From Sinonovacula constricta (taxonomy: Eukaryota > Mollusca > Bivalvia > Cardiida > Solecurtidae), in the NCBI GenBank assembly GCA_007844125.1, contig CM017561.1, positions 19,345,170 to 19,409,169 on the forward strand: DNA of 64,000 nucleotides, read 5' to 3'. Shown here piece after piece: positions 47,833 to 59,787 of this stretch; position 1 is the stretch's first letter, and each line of letters opens with the position of its first letter. A program made the position numbers and the translations under genes. The notes beneath the pieces were generated by a model. That model saw only the letters and a program-made list of their open reading frames with translations. It made no database searches and was not told the DNA's origin.

Positions 47833-48818
47833 ATGAAAGGTAGTAAAGGACAGTTTGCCTATATCAAATGCACATAAAAGGATCGAACCGCTGCTTTGGG
47901 AATTTGGGCATAATTTTTGTATGAACCTATAATTTATACTTAAGAAATACGATTTTGAACACTTACTGAATTATTAGACTTGTTAGACAGAACTAATCGC
48001 GAAAAAAATCTCTCTTAAAGGTGGTTACCGACAGTTTGGACCAAAAATACAATCAACAAAATAAATCATTGTTACCTGAACAGAGCTCCCGAAATGCTGC
48101 TGACTGGTGTCCTACACCTGTCTGAAAAGTGAATCATAACGCCACAATCGCCATAACAAACATGTATTTCCTGTCAGAGAGACGCTACACAGTTAGCTAT
48201 TTTAAACTAGGAAGACCACGTGACCACTTATGTTTTAACTCAACCTAGGCCATCTGATCAGACGTCGATATATATTTTAAAGGTAATTAATAGGTTTGAA
48301 AGGAATGAACATTTTTAGAACTGATTAAGATTAACTTCAGGGCTAAATTGAAATACTGTTTATAATCGTCAGAACTTGGACTACAGTGTATTTTTTCTGC
48401 ACAAAATTATGCACAAATCCCCCAAACAGAGGTCAGATATTGTTACATATGTTTAACAAAGGCAAACTGTCGGGTACCAACTTTAATGTGTATTCTTTAT
48501 AGGAGTATAAAAAGCCCGATAGTGGTCTCTGCTAAAAATAGATATCGACGTCAGAGCGGATTACCCGGATGACGATATAACGTGATCTCGGTAGTAAGCG
48601 GTCAGATGGTTTGCTAAGTTTTAAAATAGCAATCTCTGCAGCGTGGCTCGGATAGGAATGTCCTGTTTGCAATGACGAGTGGTGATTTATGTTTGACTGT
48701 TCACATAGATCTAGCACACCAATGAACAGCATTTTAAAGGACCCTTTCAGGTAACAATGACGTATTTGTTTATTTGAGAAGAGAAATGTTAATCCAAACT
48801 GTCGGATACCGTCTTTAA
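47833..48818 (+). mobile_element. MITE copy H, interrupted by copy I
   Basis: The left part (47833-48014) begins AAAGGTAGTAAAGGACAGTTTG; the right part (48487-48818) ends CCAAACTGTCGGATACCGTC and TTAA (48815-48818). The two parts join seamlessly into one family copy once copy I and one TTAA are removed ('ctctc'-TTAA-'tgtgtattctttat', compare 'cactctaaatgtgcattctt' in copy A). It carries ATCGACGTCAGAGCGGATTA. Confidence 0.85.
48015..48486 (-). mobile_element. MITE copy I, nested inside copy H with TTAA target duplication
   Basis: TTAA (48015-48018), then AGGTGGTTACCGACAGTTTG ... CAAACTGTCGGGTACCAACT, then TTAA (48483-48486). It is in reverse orientation relative to H: its left end matches the reverse complement of the right ends of copies F and G. 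Both inverted repeats and the duplicated target are intact, suggesting a fairly recent insertion. Confidence 0.9.
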
Positions 48819-49542
48819 ATCCTCAATCTAAAACCCAGTGAACAAAATAAGAAGTTCTTATAGATAAAAAGAGGAAGAAACACGTGTTATGTACTTATAG
48901 AAATTTGATCTCAAATCAAACTTATTTCGTTGATGATTGCTGTTTTGTTTATGTGCATATATTTATATTGTATAAACGTGACATAAATCTCCACTTAGTT
49001 CAGAATAAATATGTCACATTCGGATGCCGTCAGAGCTACTTATTTTAATATCTTATCTGTTGATCTTACACTGATTATTGTAGATGCTTTCTATTTCATG
49101 GACAACAATCCAGAACATGTTCAAACAACCACGGTACAATGAATTTTTCAGTTGATAAAGTGTATGGACAGATGTAAACATTGTGAAGACATCAGACTTG
49201 TTATCTTCAAGGTAAACCATGCTAGAGTCAATTATGATTATAAGATTTCCCAATTATCTCTAACAAAGCTGTGTAATTAATCCGTGCCAGCTGGTTTTGT
49301 TCTTTTAAAAAAATAATCAACAGAAATAATTAATCACTCGGGAATGATCTACTGGGTGGACATGGTGATAAAAGTTTATTTTCAATAATTCTTTCGACCA
49401 GTTCGCCCGATGTACCCAGTTTCTTTCCGCCAACTTTATCCATAACCCGATGCGACATTCAATGCCAATTCATCGTTAATGAGAATCACGTGATGACAGC
49501 CAGCCAATCAAACAGCTCGGCTTGTGTTTACATTTTTGTCAG
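48819..49542. other. Non-coding stretch / possible intron
   Basis: No feature recognised. If the exon at 49543 is real, part of this is its upstream intron. Confidence 0.4.
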
Positions 49543-49640
49543 ATGTGCAGATCGACTATCAACTTCGTCCCTGGATTGACTGGTGCGAGAATGAAGAGGT
49601 GCCGTGTCCTCCGCTGCCCAGGGTCATTGGGTCAATTAAG
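49543..49640 (+). CDS. Candidate internal exon of unknown gene
   Basis: Bounded by acceptor TTTACATTTTTGTCAG and donor AAG|GTAAAA. After two bases completing a split codon it encodes 32 residues (VQIDYQLRPWIDWCENEE then VPCPPLPRVIGSIK), ends in phase 0, and has markedly coding-like codon use against an AT-rich background. The next candidate exon (50521-50595) also begins in phase 0. I do not recognise the protein. A competing reading is regulatory DNA: the 3' end contains GGGTCATTGGGTCA and the intron start AGGTGAAAGGTCA, both nuclear-receptor direct repeats. Confidence 0.45.
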
Positions 49641-50520
49641 GTAAAAGGTGAAAGGTCACTGACCGCCAGATCTCACGTGCAAAACGAAAACAGCGTCGTA
49701 TGTGCACAAAAATTAGAATCATTGTACTAGAAATTACAGGAACATATGTCATGCATTTCGGGTATATATTAGAGACCACATTCGATGAATTAATTGCTTC
49801 TTCTTCTAATCACCAATGAAGAAAGAATCATTCAAATTGACGTTTAAGCAAGAATATGGCAACTTTCTGCAACACCCGGTAAACGTATAATGTTATTGAT
49901 GTTTAGAAGACAATAAAATAAACACTGATGAAGCAAGAGTAACGAATTCTGCAGAGAAAAGGGCAGTGGCATTATATTGCTTGCGATGCGTTTTCATCGG
50001 CTCCTCCAAATTTTGAGAGGAGACATGATGACCAGCGTTTATGAGAAAAGCATACGTCTACTCGTCTAGCCAGTTGTAATTGTGCAGTTTGTAATTCTGT
50101 GTCGTTTTAAGCATAATTACGAGTACCATTTACCGATCTTCATTTCTTATTACCGGACTGGTTATAACTAAAATGGCTTTATAAACTCGGCCCAAGACTG
50201 ATAGTGGGGTTTAAGCCTGAAATCTGTGGCAGTCGATGTCATGTAGCGGACAGTGTGTGTGACAAGGGGGTGGGGTCCGAGGAAAGAAGAGGTGAAAGGT
50301 CATTGGACGTGCACATAAATATATATTGCCGAAACATAACCACAACAACGATGTCCACACCTCTTCTCATGGTGGCCTGTAAATATCAGAGGAAGCTCGT
50401 TGTTTAAGTTTTTATATTTTTTTCCATCTATTCAGTAGGTGGCCACAGGAACATGTGAACAAATGATGGTAATTAAGTTCAGTGTTATTTTTTCCCCCAT
50501 TCACATGTTCGCGTGTTTAG

Positions 50521-50595
50521 AATGAGGTCCATCAGTACGAGCAGATGTCCAAAGGTTGCGGGCAAAGGACAACGTCCGAGCGCAACAAGTCTCTG
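50521..50595 (+). CDS. Candidate internal exon of unknown gene
   Basis: Acceptor CGCGTGTTTAG before 50521, donor CTG|GTATGG at 50596. Exactly 25 codons in phase 0 (NEVHQYEQMSKGCGQRTTSE, then RNKSL), polar and coding-like. It is phase-compatible with the exon ending at 49640. No domain is recognised. Confidence 0.45.
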
Positions 50596-51590
50596 GTATG
50601 GGTGACAAAGGTTACAACAAAAACATTATGTATCGTTTGTTGTTATGCGATCAATGTATTAGACATATTCGAGTTTAGATGCTTTATTCGTGCTAATAAT
50701 TTCAGTAAATTTTGAAACCAAAGGGATTATGTTTCGCATAAGATAGCCATAATCCAACACACTAGACGAATAATGTAGATATCCAAATAAATACATGTAT
50801 TCCTTATCCTTATAAGGCGAGAAAAAAGAAACATTATAGTGTGTGGGGTTTTATTTCCACAAAAATGTAAACAAAAAGGTAACATCGCGTTTTAGAAAGA
50901 AAGGCACCTTAGAACTATTGTTAAAATTAATGTGTTTAGAGGAAGTCTTACTACCTTTCGTATTATCTTCAGACAGACACATATCCAAGAATATCCAAAG
51001 ACCTGACGCGGTGTATCCGCCAACACTTTGTAGCACGTAAAACAACAAACAATGGTTGCTTTATTTTAAAACTGAACATGTCAGATTTTACTGTAAACTG
51101 TACACTGAGATCTAATATTTTTCGGTCAATGAAGAATGACTGGACGTGTTACTGTTTCTTAAAAGGTCAAAATAACCAACACTTACCTTAGACTCTATAT
51201 TACAATAAATATAAGCTTGATTACAGAAAAAAGTTAATAGCGCTTAAATTATCGGTGTGTGTTTCTACTTAAAAGAAATCCGACAAGGTAGCGTGTAAAT
51301 CGAAATGTTAAGATTATGAATTTCTGTTTTTTAAATTTGCCAACAAATTAAAAGCGTATAGATCATGCAGTTGTCACCGCCTACAACGAAAATGCGTGCA
51401 TTATTCACAGAAGAAACTTCAGAGAACAATACAGTGGTATTTTGTGCAACCCGAGCTTCACATAATTGTTCAATTTCCATGCCATCTCTTAGTAATGAGG
51501 AAAATATTCAACAATGGTAACATGTAATTAAACATTACTTGCTTCATTAACCTATCATTTGGTGAAAAGCGAAGAAATGGTGTAATCCGA
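50596..51590. other. Non-coding stretch / possible intron
   Basis: No feature recognised. Two opposed 65-codon ORFs at 50843-51048 mirror each other and have no support. Confidence 0.4.
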
Positions 51591-51591
51591 G

Positions 51592-51725
51592 AGGTCAGTT
51601 TGACCGGTCGTGGGTTCGATGACATAAGCCAAGAGTTCCACTTAGGGCCAAATCATGGCCGCCAGCATATTGACCACTGGTGGACACGCTGACCGCTTGA
51701 TTAGGTCAATCTTTGACCAGTGACC
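51592..51725. promoter_or_regulatory. Cluster of GGTCA/TGACC half-sites with an ERE-like palindrome
   Basis: AGGTCAGTTTGACCG (51592-51606) matches the AGGTCAnnnTGACC estrogen-response-type palindrome except for its last base. Further TGACC/GGTCA motifs follow (TTGACCACTGG, GCTGACCGC, AGGTCAATCTTTGACCAGTG). A box-B-like GTGGGTTCGATGAC near 51609 suggests part of this may belong to a SINE-like repeat. Confidence 0.3.
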
Positions 51726-53908
51726 GACGAGAAAAGTTCATCTTCTAGCATTAAAATCAACACCTGATTTAACGTTTTTACACATTTTCAAGAGTGAAAG
51801 TTCAATTTGTAATTATTCTTTTATTACTTGGGTGGCGGACCATGGCCGACGAAGACAATGGGGACTATCTGGAATGCATTGTCCGGGGATAATTTCATGA
51901 ACGTGTCCGGCTGTTTGTAACTGGCGACAAAAATGTGGCTCCCATTGTTGTGAGCCTACATTCTGAAGTGGCCAAAAGTTGACTAGTGGACAATTTGTCT
52001 GGTCATCTTTAGCCATGTTTGATCTTTGGTTTGTTCCGTAATCTCCCACCAGCCCACTGATTGTGTAGCGATAGGGCAACTGGGTACTGGCTCCCTATAG
52101 TTCCCGGGAGTCTTGGTTCCGGGTTCCACCATTGTCCGGCCCGCATACCGGGTGTCCAGAAGGTCAATTCGGAGATAATTTCTGGGTGTAAAAGGTTTGA
52201 CCCCGTGAACCCAGGGGTTGTTTAAGGTCCCGGGTAGTTATGCAAGATCTGAGGTGAGAAGGGCCAGTCGTCATGCCACTGGATTTAGAAGGGCTATAAA
52301 ACTTTAGGGCCACCAGACTTGATCATGATAAGGTGTCGTGCACTGAACAAGCTTCGAAATTAAGAGGTCTGAGGTTGCAAGAAATGCTTTGTACAGTCAC
52401 ATATCTTTCAACAGTTTTGTTAATTAAAGCTAAATTATAAGTGTTCGTCTAAATATAACATTCTTTCAAAAAGGGCACCGTTTGGCAATTGATGTCTTAT
52501 ATCTGGGTTATTTCTATGCGTAATTGCACCTTAGTCCTTTAGACGTACATCTGCTTTTTTTCCATCAAAATATTGTTCCCGTACAATTTAAGAATATTCG
52601 ATATAATGCTACAGTATAGCTTTTATAGCGTTATATTATTTGAAAGTTCTGTCTCAGTAAACGAAGGCGCATAGCCCAAAATCCAGGCGTCGTGTTAACT
52701 TTAAGCCAAGATTTAGAAAGGCTTAGGAAAAACGAAACACATTTCAATTACATGTTCATTATAACATTCGATTGGTAGACCACAAGGTGTCTGATCACAA
52801 TCACACTTTGTTAGCAAAACATCATGGTTAATCACTGCAGCTTGGGGTTGCTGATTAAGACGTACTAACCTTTAGTACATTCGTTTAAAAAATACAATGG
52901 TTATTGTTTATTAGCTACAAGAACCTACATCAATATCTTGATATTTCGTATGTTCGTATGGCACTCTTGAGTTTTTCCTTTGATTTCCAGGTGAGACATT
53001 TTCATGCTTTTGCCACAATATAAACACATGTACAAAGCCGAGCAACATTGGTCTCGTCCCATTATCTCTTTGTACCCGTACTAGAGATAGTGTCCAGTTT
53101 ATTATTCCAGAAGTGACATTCGATGCAAATAACATGCAGGGGCCGCCAATATGTGCTTGTTAAAGCCTTGTTATAGAGCCGTTAAGCTGCACTTTATGTG
53201 TAAATAATGAGAACTGGACTATAACATTTGTACCAATGAATAGCCGAGTGATAGATAAACAAGATTTCGATTTGAATAATTCTGCTCCCGGAAAGGGAGT
53301 CATTGTGTGACAATAGAACCGATTGTTTCCTTCTCGTGTTTACCACACATTAAAACGGATATGGGATAAAAAGATACATACAATAAGCTGTTATACGATC
53401 AATAAAAATCCAGCTGGTTTCTAATCCAGGAAATAATTGGAAGAGGTATCTTTATCATATGATGGATGTCTGGTGAGGAATGAAAAAAAAAGGAAAGAAA
53501 ATCTTTTATGGCCGTGGGTTCGAAGTTTTGAAATTGTAATGTGGAAATGTTGCTTGTTCGGCTTTGTTACCCTAAACGATATTGTTAAAGGCATACCATC
53601 GTGCTTTCGTCTGTCAGCGTTCAGAGCTAATTAGTGTCAAAAAGACAGATATAAGCGATAAATGCACGGTATATGAAAATTATTTAGATCTGCTACGTAT
53701 TGGTATATTTCCCACATATTTGGAACAGAATCGTGTTTAAGAACAGTCGAGAATGAAAAATAGTCACTTCTGTATTAAAGTTCTTAGTAGGCAAATCTCT
53801 TTAGACGCATCAGATAGACTAAAGGGTAACTATAAAGTCAGGAAGGATTTATAATAGAGATATTATTCTAAGAACAAACGTTGAAAATAATAGCGGTGTA
53901 GGATATAA
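51726..53908. other. Non-coding stretch / possible intron
   Basis: No gene is supported. A locally GC-rich segment at 51830-52300 yields an 88-codon minus ORF without splice or start support. A box-B-like GTGGGTTCGAAG lies near 53514. Confidence 0.4.
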
Positions 53909-54190
53909 TCATTGAGAAATGAATGTTGCATTTAACAGATATAATAACAAAAGCAGTATTATCAGGGATGATATTTTAAAATAAAAAATAGCAGCAAAAA
54001 AGTTTTGTTGATTCCTTTGCTTCGTTGTGGAAGATGATAACGTAGCTGCTTGTTGATGAACTGACTGATCAGAATTATTAAACTCCCAAGTTGTTGACTC
54101 GTGCAAGTATAGACATCTTGTTAATTTTCTGACCAAGACGTCTGCAAAATTTGCATTTCTACATTTTAACGTCTGCAGTTCCCGTCGCAT
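53909..54190 (-). CDS. Possible 93-aa tail-anchored protein (weak)
   Basis: An ATG frame (MRRELQTLKCRNANF...) ends TGA after a strongly hydrophobic C-terminal stretch (SSLIILLLLLYLLNATFIS). A polar N-terminal part plus one C-terminal membrane helix would fit a tail-anchored protein. The hydrophobic stretch, however, is encoded by AT-rich low-complexity DNA that gives such peptides by chance. No family match is recognised. Confidence 0.2.
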   Translation of the reverse strand: MRRELQTLKCRNANFADVLVRKLTRCLYLHESTTWEFNNSDQSVHQQAATLSSSTTKQRNQQNFFAAIFYFKISSLIILLLLLYLLNATFISQ

Positions 54191-55176
54191 ATTGTTGATC
54201 AAATGTTTAATAATTCGATTTTATTCCACAGTCTCTTTGCATTAGATGTCAAAATTCGCGTTGATAATTCGTTAACAAGAATCAATGTCAGACATTAAAT
54301 TAAATTACCCCGAGTCGGGTTTCAAGTTTTGTCCCCAGTGAACCCATACGCGGGCAGGGAGCCCAAGATGCATTATGTAAGAGGAGCCCGGATGAACTCT
54401 GGACATTTGTCCGGCCACTGGCCAGCGTTGACCTGGAGGGACCCCACTAACCCACATGACCAGGCCACGAGGTCCACTCAATAACCAGTCGACCATATGG
54501 TGGTTATTTTCAATGGGGGACCATATCCGGTCAAAAGTAGTCCCAAATTTCGGCTGCTGTGCATAAACGATGACGATATGGCGGGAACGAGTGCCTGAAG
54601 TCAATTGACTCGCTAACCTCTGCCCCCTGACCTGGCTAAACGCGTGACACGATGTCCGCTTTTTGGGACATATTGATATTGATATTGCGTTTTTATTAGT
54701 TTCTACTTTTTTTTAATTTGTGGTTTATTTTTACTTTTGTTTTATTTGTTATGAAATAAAATAAATGATGACGACAAAAATAGTCCTATTATTTAGTAGG
54801 CATATGTATTAAACTGGAATGCTTCATATTATCATGAAGTTCAACCGCAAAGAAATCCAACACAAAAATGTTATTAAAATTAATTTAAAATATGTTTCTG
54901 GCACTTTTTAAAATTATTCTGTTATTTTAAAAGTACCATATTTCAAAATTAATATGCAGGTATTCATTCAGGAGATTTTGTCATAGTTTATAATAGAGCA
55001 GAAGTTACTATTTAAATATTTCTGTAAAGTCTCATGAGGGTAGTAGAAAATAATTTTTACTCAAAACCAAAGTCAACAAATTTAACCAATAGAAGTCTAT
55101 TTGGTCTAAGGGAGACCATCCAGATTTTCCTTATTTTTTTCTGTGTAAAATGTTTGTTGTCTCAAACATTCTTTTA
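54191..55176. other. Non-coding stretch
   Basis: A GC-richer patch at 54305-54604 produces a 99-codon minus ORF without support. The remainder is AT-rich. Confidence 0.4.
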
Positions 55177-55212
55177 GGTATCCGAAGACGGTATACACCT
55201 GAAGCAGATATA
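55177..55212 (+). CDS. Possible terminal coding part of the 49.5-50.6 kb gene
   Basis: After acceptor AACATTCTTTTAG, phase-0 reading gives VSEDGIHLKQI and TAG, which would complete the two upstream exon candidates. The transcribed exon may continue as 3'UTR to a donor-like AAG|GTAAGC at 55331. The coding part is short, so support is mainly the acceptor and the phase agreement. Reading in another phase gives 24 residues before a stop. Confidence 0.28.
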
Positions 55213-55330
55213 GTGCTGCCTTTACTGTGTATAGCATGCCTTGAATACCTGGCATGATACCAAACCCAGTCACATTATCTTGACACCGAGCTCAACAATC
55301 GCAGGAACATCACGACCTTTAGCTTGAAGG

Positions 55331-56836
55331 TAAGCAAATGAGCTATACCATTATTTTGGTTTCACGCGTCCGGAATTAAACCTGAAGCCATATTCACAAT
55401 GAATCAAGGTTATTCATTCTTACTTAAATTAACGTCCATGCAAATTCTGAAACAATTAATATTTTTAGATTAAATGGTTTGATGAATGAAACTTAAGAAC
55501 GTTTTCTTATGTCTCAGGAAACTAAGGATAAAATTCGAGATTCAAGAAATTTGCTAAGTTTATGTGAGAAAAAAAAAATCTTCATCGGTACGAGCCCAGG
55601 GGCATCCAGGAAGCGATCATTTTATCCTGGACATTGCCTATTCCGGTCTTGTTAGGGCCCAGTCTTATACAGCTGTAATGATAAAAGCAGTAATGTATTT
55701 TTAAATTCTTAATTTAGCATTAGGGGCCATTTTAGAAGCTTAACATTATTAACAAAACATACATACCGATAACTTTCTGTTTAATTATATTTTCAATTAG
55801 TTATTTAAATTATCATTTCAAATCAGTGCTTGTTTATGTTTTGTTGTAGGTTCCAATATCAATGTAAAAACAACCTATTTTGTCTTTATGTTTGTTTGGT
55901 CTAAGGGGAATAACTCCTACATTATAAGTTTACTAAGAAGAGATGACTCTTACAATTCTCTTGTACCGTTATTGCAACTGGTGTGTGTGTGTTTTATACA
56001 TAGAGCATAACTTTAAAATTATCATCAAAGTCACAAATTATGAAGCGATTTTTATTATAGTAAAGATTGCACAAAGTTCTCATCCAGTTATATATAATCG
56101 AAAGAAACGTGTTATTATTTGACCGCCTTCTTTGTAGATGTCTCTGTCTATGAAAGACGACCTTGACATTATGAATTGATGACAGACAAAAATGTTATAA
56201 CTGACGAATTTTTGCCTGTGGTAGGAAGTTTTAATTGACGATTTTTTATATTTTACTGGTAACTGGTTTGACAGGTTCATCTGTGGGACGCATTACATGC
56301 ATTAGCTAGTGTTGCTGTATATAACAATTTATTTAACCAACTGCTTCCGATTGATCCTAATTAAAGTATTTTAAACAGTTAAATTATGTTCTCTTTAGTT
56401 ACTGTTTCTATGCACCTAATCGTATTGCGTTCTGACTATAACCAGCTAATTTTGCTGTGCGATGTACTGTTGTACTTACTGTCATGCCTCACGTGTAAAT
56501 CAACACTTTTTCAAATGGCTTTTATTAGCTTAATTTGATCAGGTCAATTAATTTTATGCTCTTTTACTGTCATTGGTAAATGTTGCTATGCCTCTTAAGC
56601 ATATATTCATATAGTCACACTGCTTTCTCATGTGTTATAAGAGTTGCTCTAACTGTTCAGTTATATAACGTTTTACGGCCTTTAGTTACTGCAGTTATGT
56701 ATCCCAACTTGTGTCTTTACTGATTAGTTAAAAACAGCTTTGGACATTTAAGTATGTACTGTTGCTAGGGCTCGCTGGCTGTTGCTCTCTGTTGGTTTAT
56801 GTAAGAATTTTGTGATATGAATTATTCTATCGGAAT
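55331..56836. other. AT-rich non-coding stretch
   Basis: Nothing recognised. Confidence 0.5.
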
Positions 56837-59787
56837 GAGACTGTCTACTGTGAAAATAGTGATGGTACATGGTAGGGTTTATGACTGTGTGCTGTGAAAA
56901 TAGTGATGGTAAATGGTAAGGTTACAGACTGTGTGCTGTGAAAATAGTGATGGTAAATGGTAAGGTTACATACTGTCTACTGTGAAAATAGTGATGGTAC
57001 ATGGTAAGGTTACAGACTGTGTACTGTGAACATAGTGATGGTAAATGGTAAGGTTACATACTGTCTACTGTGAAAATAGTGATAGTAAATGGTAAGGTTA
57101 CATACTGTCTACTGTGAAAATAGTGATGGTACATGGTAAGGTTACAGACTGTGTGCTGTGAAAATAGTGATGGTAAATGGTAAGGTTACATACTGTCTAC
57201 TGTGAAAATAGTGATGGTACATGGTAAGGTTACAGACTGTGTGCTGTGAAAATAGTGATAGTAAATGGTAAGGTTACATACTGTCTACTGTGAAAATAGT
57301 GATGGTACATGGTAAGGTTACAGACTGTGTGCTGTGAAAATAGTGATAGTAAATGGTAAGGTTACATACTGTCTGCTGTGAAAATAGTGATGGTAAATGG
57401 TAAGGTTACAGACTGTGTGCTGTGAAAATAGTGATGGTAAATGGTAAGGTTACATACTGTCTACTGTGAAAATAGTGATGGTGCATGGTAAAGGTTACAT
57501 ACTGTCTACTGTGAAAATAGTGATAGTAAATGGTAAGGTTACATACTGTCTACTGTGAAAATAGTGATGGTACATGGTAAGGTTACATACTGTCTACTGT
57601 GAAAATAGTGATAGTACATGGTAAGGTTACATACTGTCTACTGTGAAAATAGTGATGGTAAATGGTAAGGTTACATACTGTCTACTGTGAAAATAGTGAT
57701 GGTACATGGTAAGGTTACAGACTGTGTACGGTGAAAATAGTGATGGTACATGGTAAGGTTACATACTGTCTACTGTGAAAATAGTGATGGTAAATGGTAA
57801 GGTTACATACTGTCTACTGTGAAAATAGTGATGGTAAATGGTAAGGTTACATACTGTCTACTGTGAAAATAGTGATGGTACATGGTAAGGTTACAGACTG
57901 TGTACTGTGAAAATAGTGATGGTACATGGTAAGGTTACATACTGTCTACTGTGAAAATAGTGATGGTGCATGGTAAGGTTACATACTGTCTACTGTGAAA
58001 ATAGTGATGGTACATGGTAAGGTTACATACTGTCTACTGCGAAAATAGTGATGGTACATGGTAAGGTTACATACTGTCTACTGTGAAAATAGTGATGGTA
58101 CATGGTAAGGTTACAGACTGTGTACTGTGAAAATAGTGATGGTACATGGTAAGGTTACATACTGTCTACTGTGAAAATAGTGATAGTAAATGGTAAGGTT
58201 ACATACTGTCTACTGTGTAAATAGTGATGGTAAATGGTAAGGTTACAGACTGTCTACTGTGAAAATAGTGATGGTAAATGGTAAGGTTACATACTGTCTA
58301 CTGTGAAAAAAGTGATGGTAATTGGTAAGGTTACATACTGTCTACTGTGAAAATAGTTATAGTAAATGGTAAGGTTACATACTGTCTACTGTGAAAATAG
58401 TGATAGTAAATGGTAAGGTTACAGATTGTGTGCTGTGAAAATAGTGATGGTAAATGGTAAGGTTACAGGCTGTGAAAATAGTAATAGTAAATGGTAAGGT
58501 TACATACTGTCTGCTGTTTAAATAGCGATGGCAAATGGTAAGGTTACAGACGGAGAAAAGAGTGATGGTAAATGGAAAGGTTACAGACTGTCTACTGTGA
58601 AAATAGTGATAGAAGACGGTAAAGTTACAGACTGAGAAAATAGTGATGGTAAATGGAAAGGTTACAGACTGTCTGCTGAGAAAATAGTGATGGTAATTTG
58701 TAAGGTTACAGACTGTCTGCTGAGAAAACAGTAATGGTAAATGGTAAGGTTACAGACCGTCTGCTGTGAAAATAGTGATGGTAATTTGTAAGGTTACAGA
58801 CTGTCTGCTGAGAAAACAGTGATGGTAAATGGTAAGGTTACATACTGTCTACTGTGAAAATAGTGATAATACATGGTAAGGTAACAGACTATCTGCTGTA
58901 AAAATAGTGATGGTAAATGGTAAGGTTACAGACTGTGTACTGTGAAAATAGTGATGGTAAATGGTAAGGTAACAGACTGTGTACTGTGAAAATAGTGATG
59001 GTAAATGGTAAGGTAACAGACTGTGTACTGTGAAAATAGTGATGGTAAATGGTAAGGTTACAGACTGTGTACTGTGAAAATAGTGATGGTAAATGGTAAG
59101 GTAACAGACTGTGTACTGTGAAAATAGTGATGGTAAATGGTAAGGTTACAGACTGTGTACTGTGAAAATAGTGATGGTAAATGGTAAGGTTACAGACTGT
59201 GTACTGTGAAAATAGTGATGGTAAATGGTAAGGTAACAGACTGTGTACTGTGAAAATAGTGATGGTAAATGGTAAGGTAACAGACTGTGTACTGTGAAAA
59301 TAGTGATGGTAAATGGTAAGGTTACAGACTGTGAAAATTGTCATGGCAAATGGTAAGGTTACAGACTGAGAAAATAGTGGTGGTTAATGGTGAGGTAACA
59401 GACTGAGAAAAAAGTGATGGTAAATGATTAGGTTACAGAGAAAATAGTGATGGTAAATGGTAAGGTTACAGACTGAGAAAATAGTGTTGGTTAATGGTGA
59501 AGTTACAGACTGAGAAAATAGTGGTGGTTAATGGTGAGGTAACAGACTGAGAAAAAAGTGATGGTAAATGATTAGGTTACAGAGAAAATAGTGATGGTAA
59601 ATGGTAAGGTTACAGACTGAGAAAATAGTGGTGGTTAATGGTGAGGTTACAGACTGAGAAAATGGTGGTGGTTAATGGTGAGGTTACAGACTGAGAAAAA
59701 AGTGATGGTAAATGATTAGGTTACAGAGAAAATAGTGATGGTAAATGGTAAGGTTACAGAGAAAATAGTGATGGCGTATGGTAAGGT
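56837..59787. repeat. 44-bp satellite array (about 67 copies, largest in window)
   Basis: The unit reads CTGTGAAAATAGTGATGGTA, then AATGGTAAGGTTACATACTG, then TCTA. Sub-domains differ. The left third alternates two monomer types (TACTGTCTACTG with ACATGG, GACTGTGTGCTG with AAATGG) as about 88-bp dimers, and the middle is mostly the TCTACTG type. The segment at about 58930-59330 is uniform GACTGTGTACTG. The right end (59330-59787) has shortened monomers lacking the CTGTGTACTG core. The 151-codon minus ORF at 58889-59344 is a repeat artefact. Confidence 0.97.

Noticed and set aside
51813..52079. 88-codon minus-strand ORF
   Set aside because: It lies in a GC-richer, possibly repetitive patch, with no start or splice evidence.
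54305..54604. 99-codon minus-strand ORF (MTSGTRSRHIV...)
   Set aside because: Local GC richness explains its length; no splice, promoter or domain support.
58889..59344. 151-codon minus-strand ORF
   Set aside because: Produced entirely by the 44-bp satellite; its reading ends where the unit type changes.
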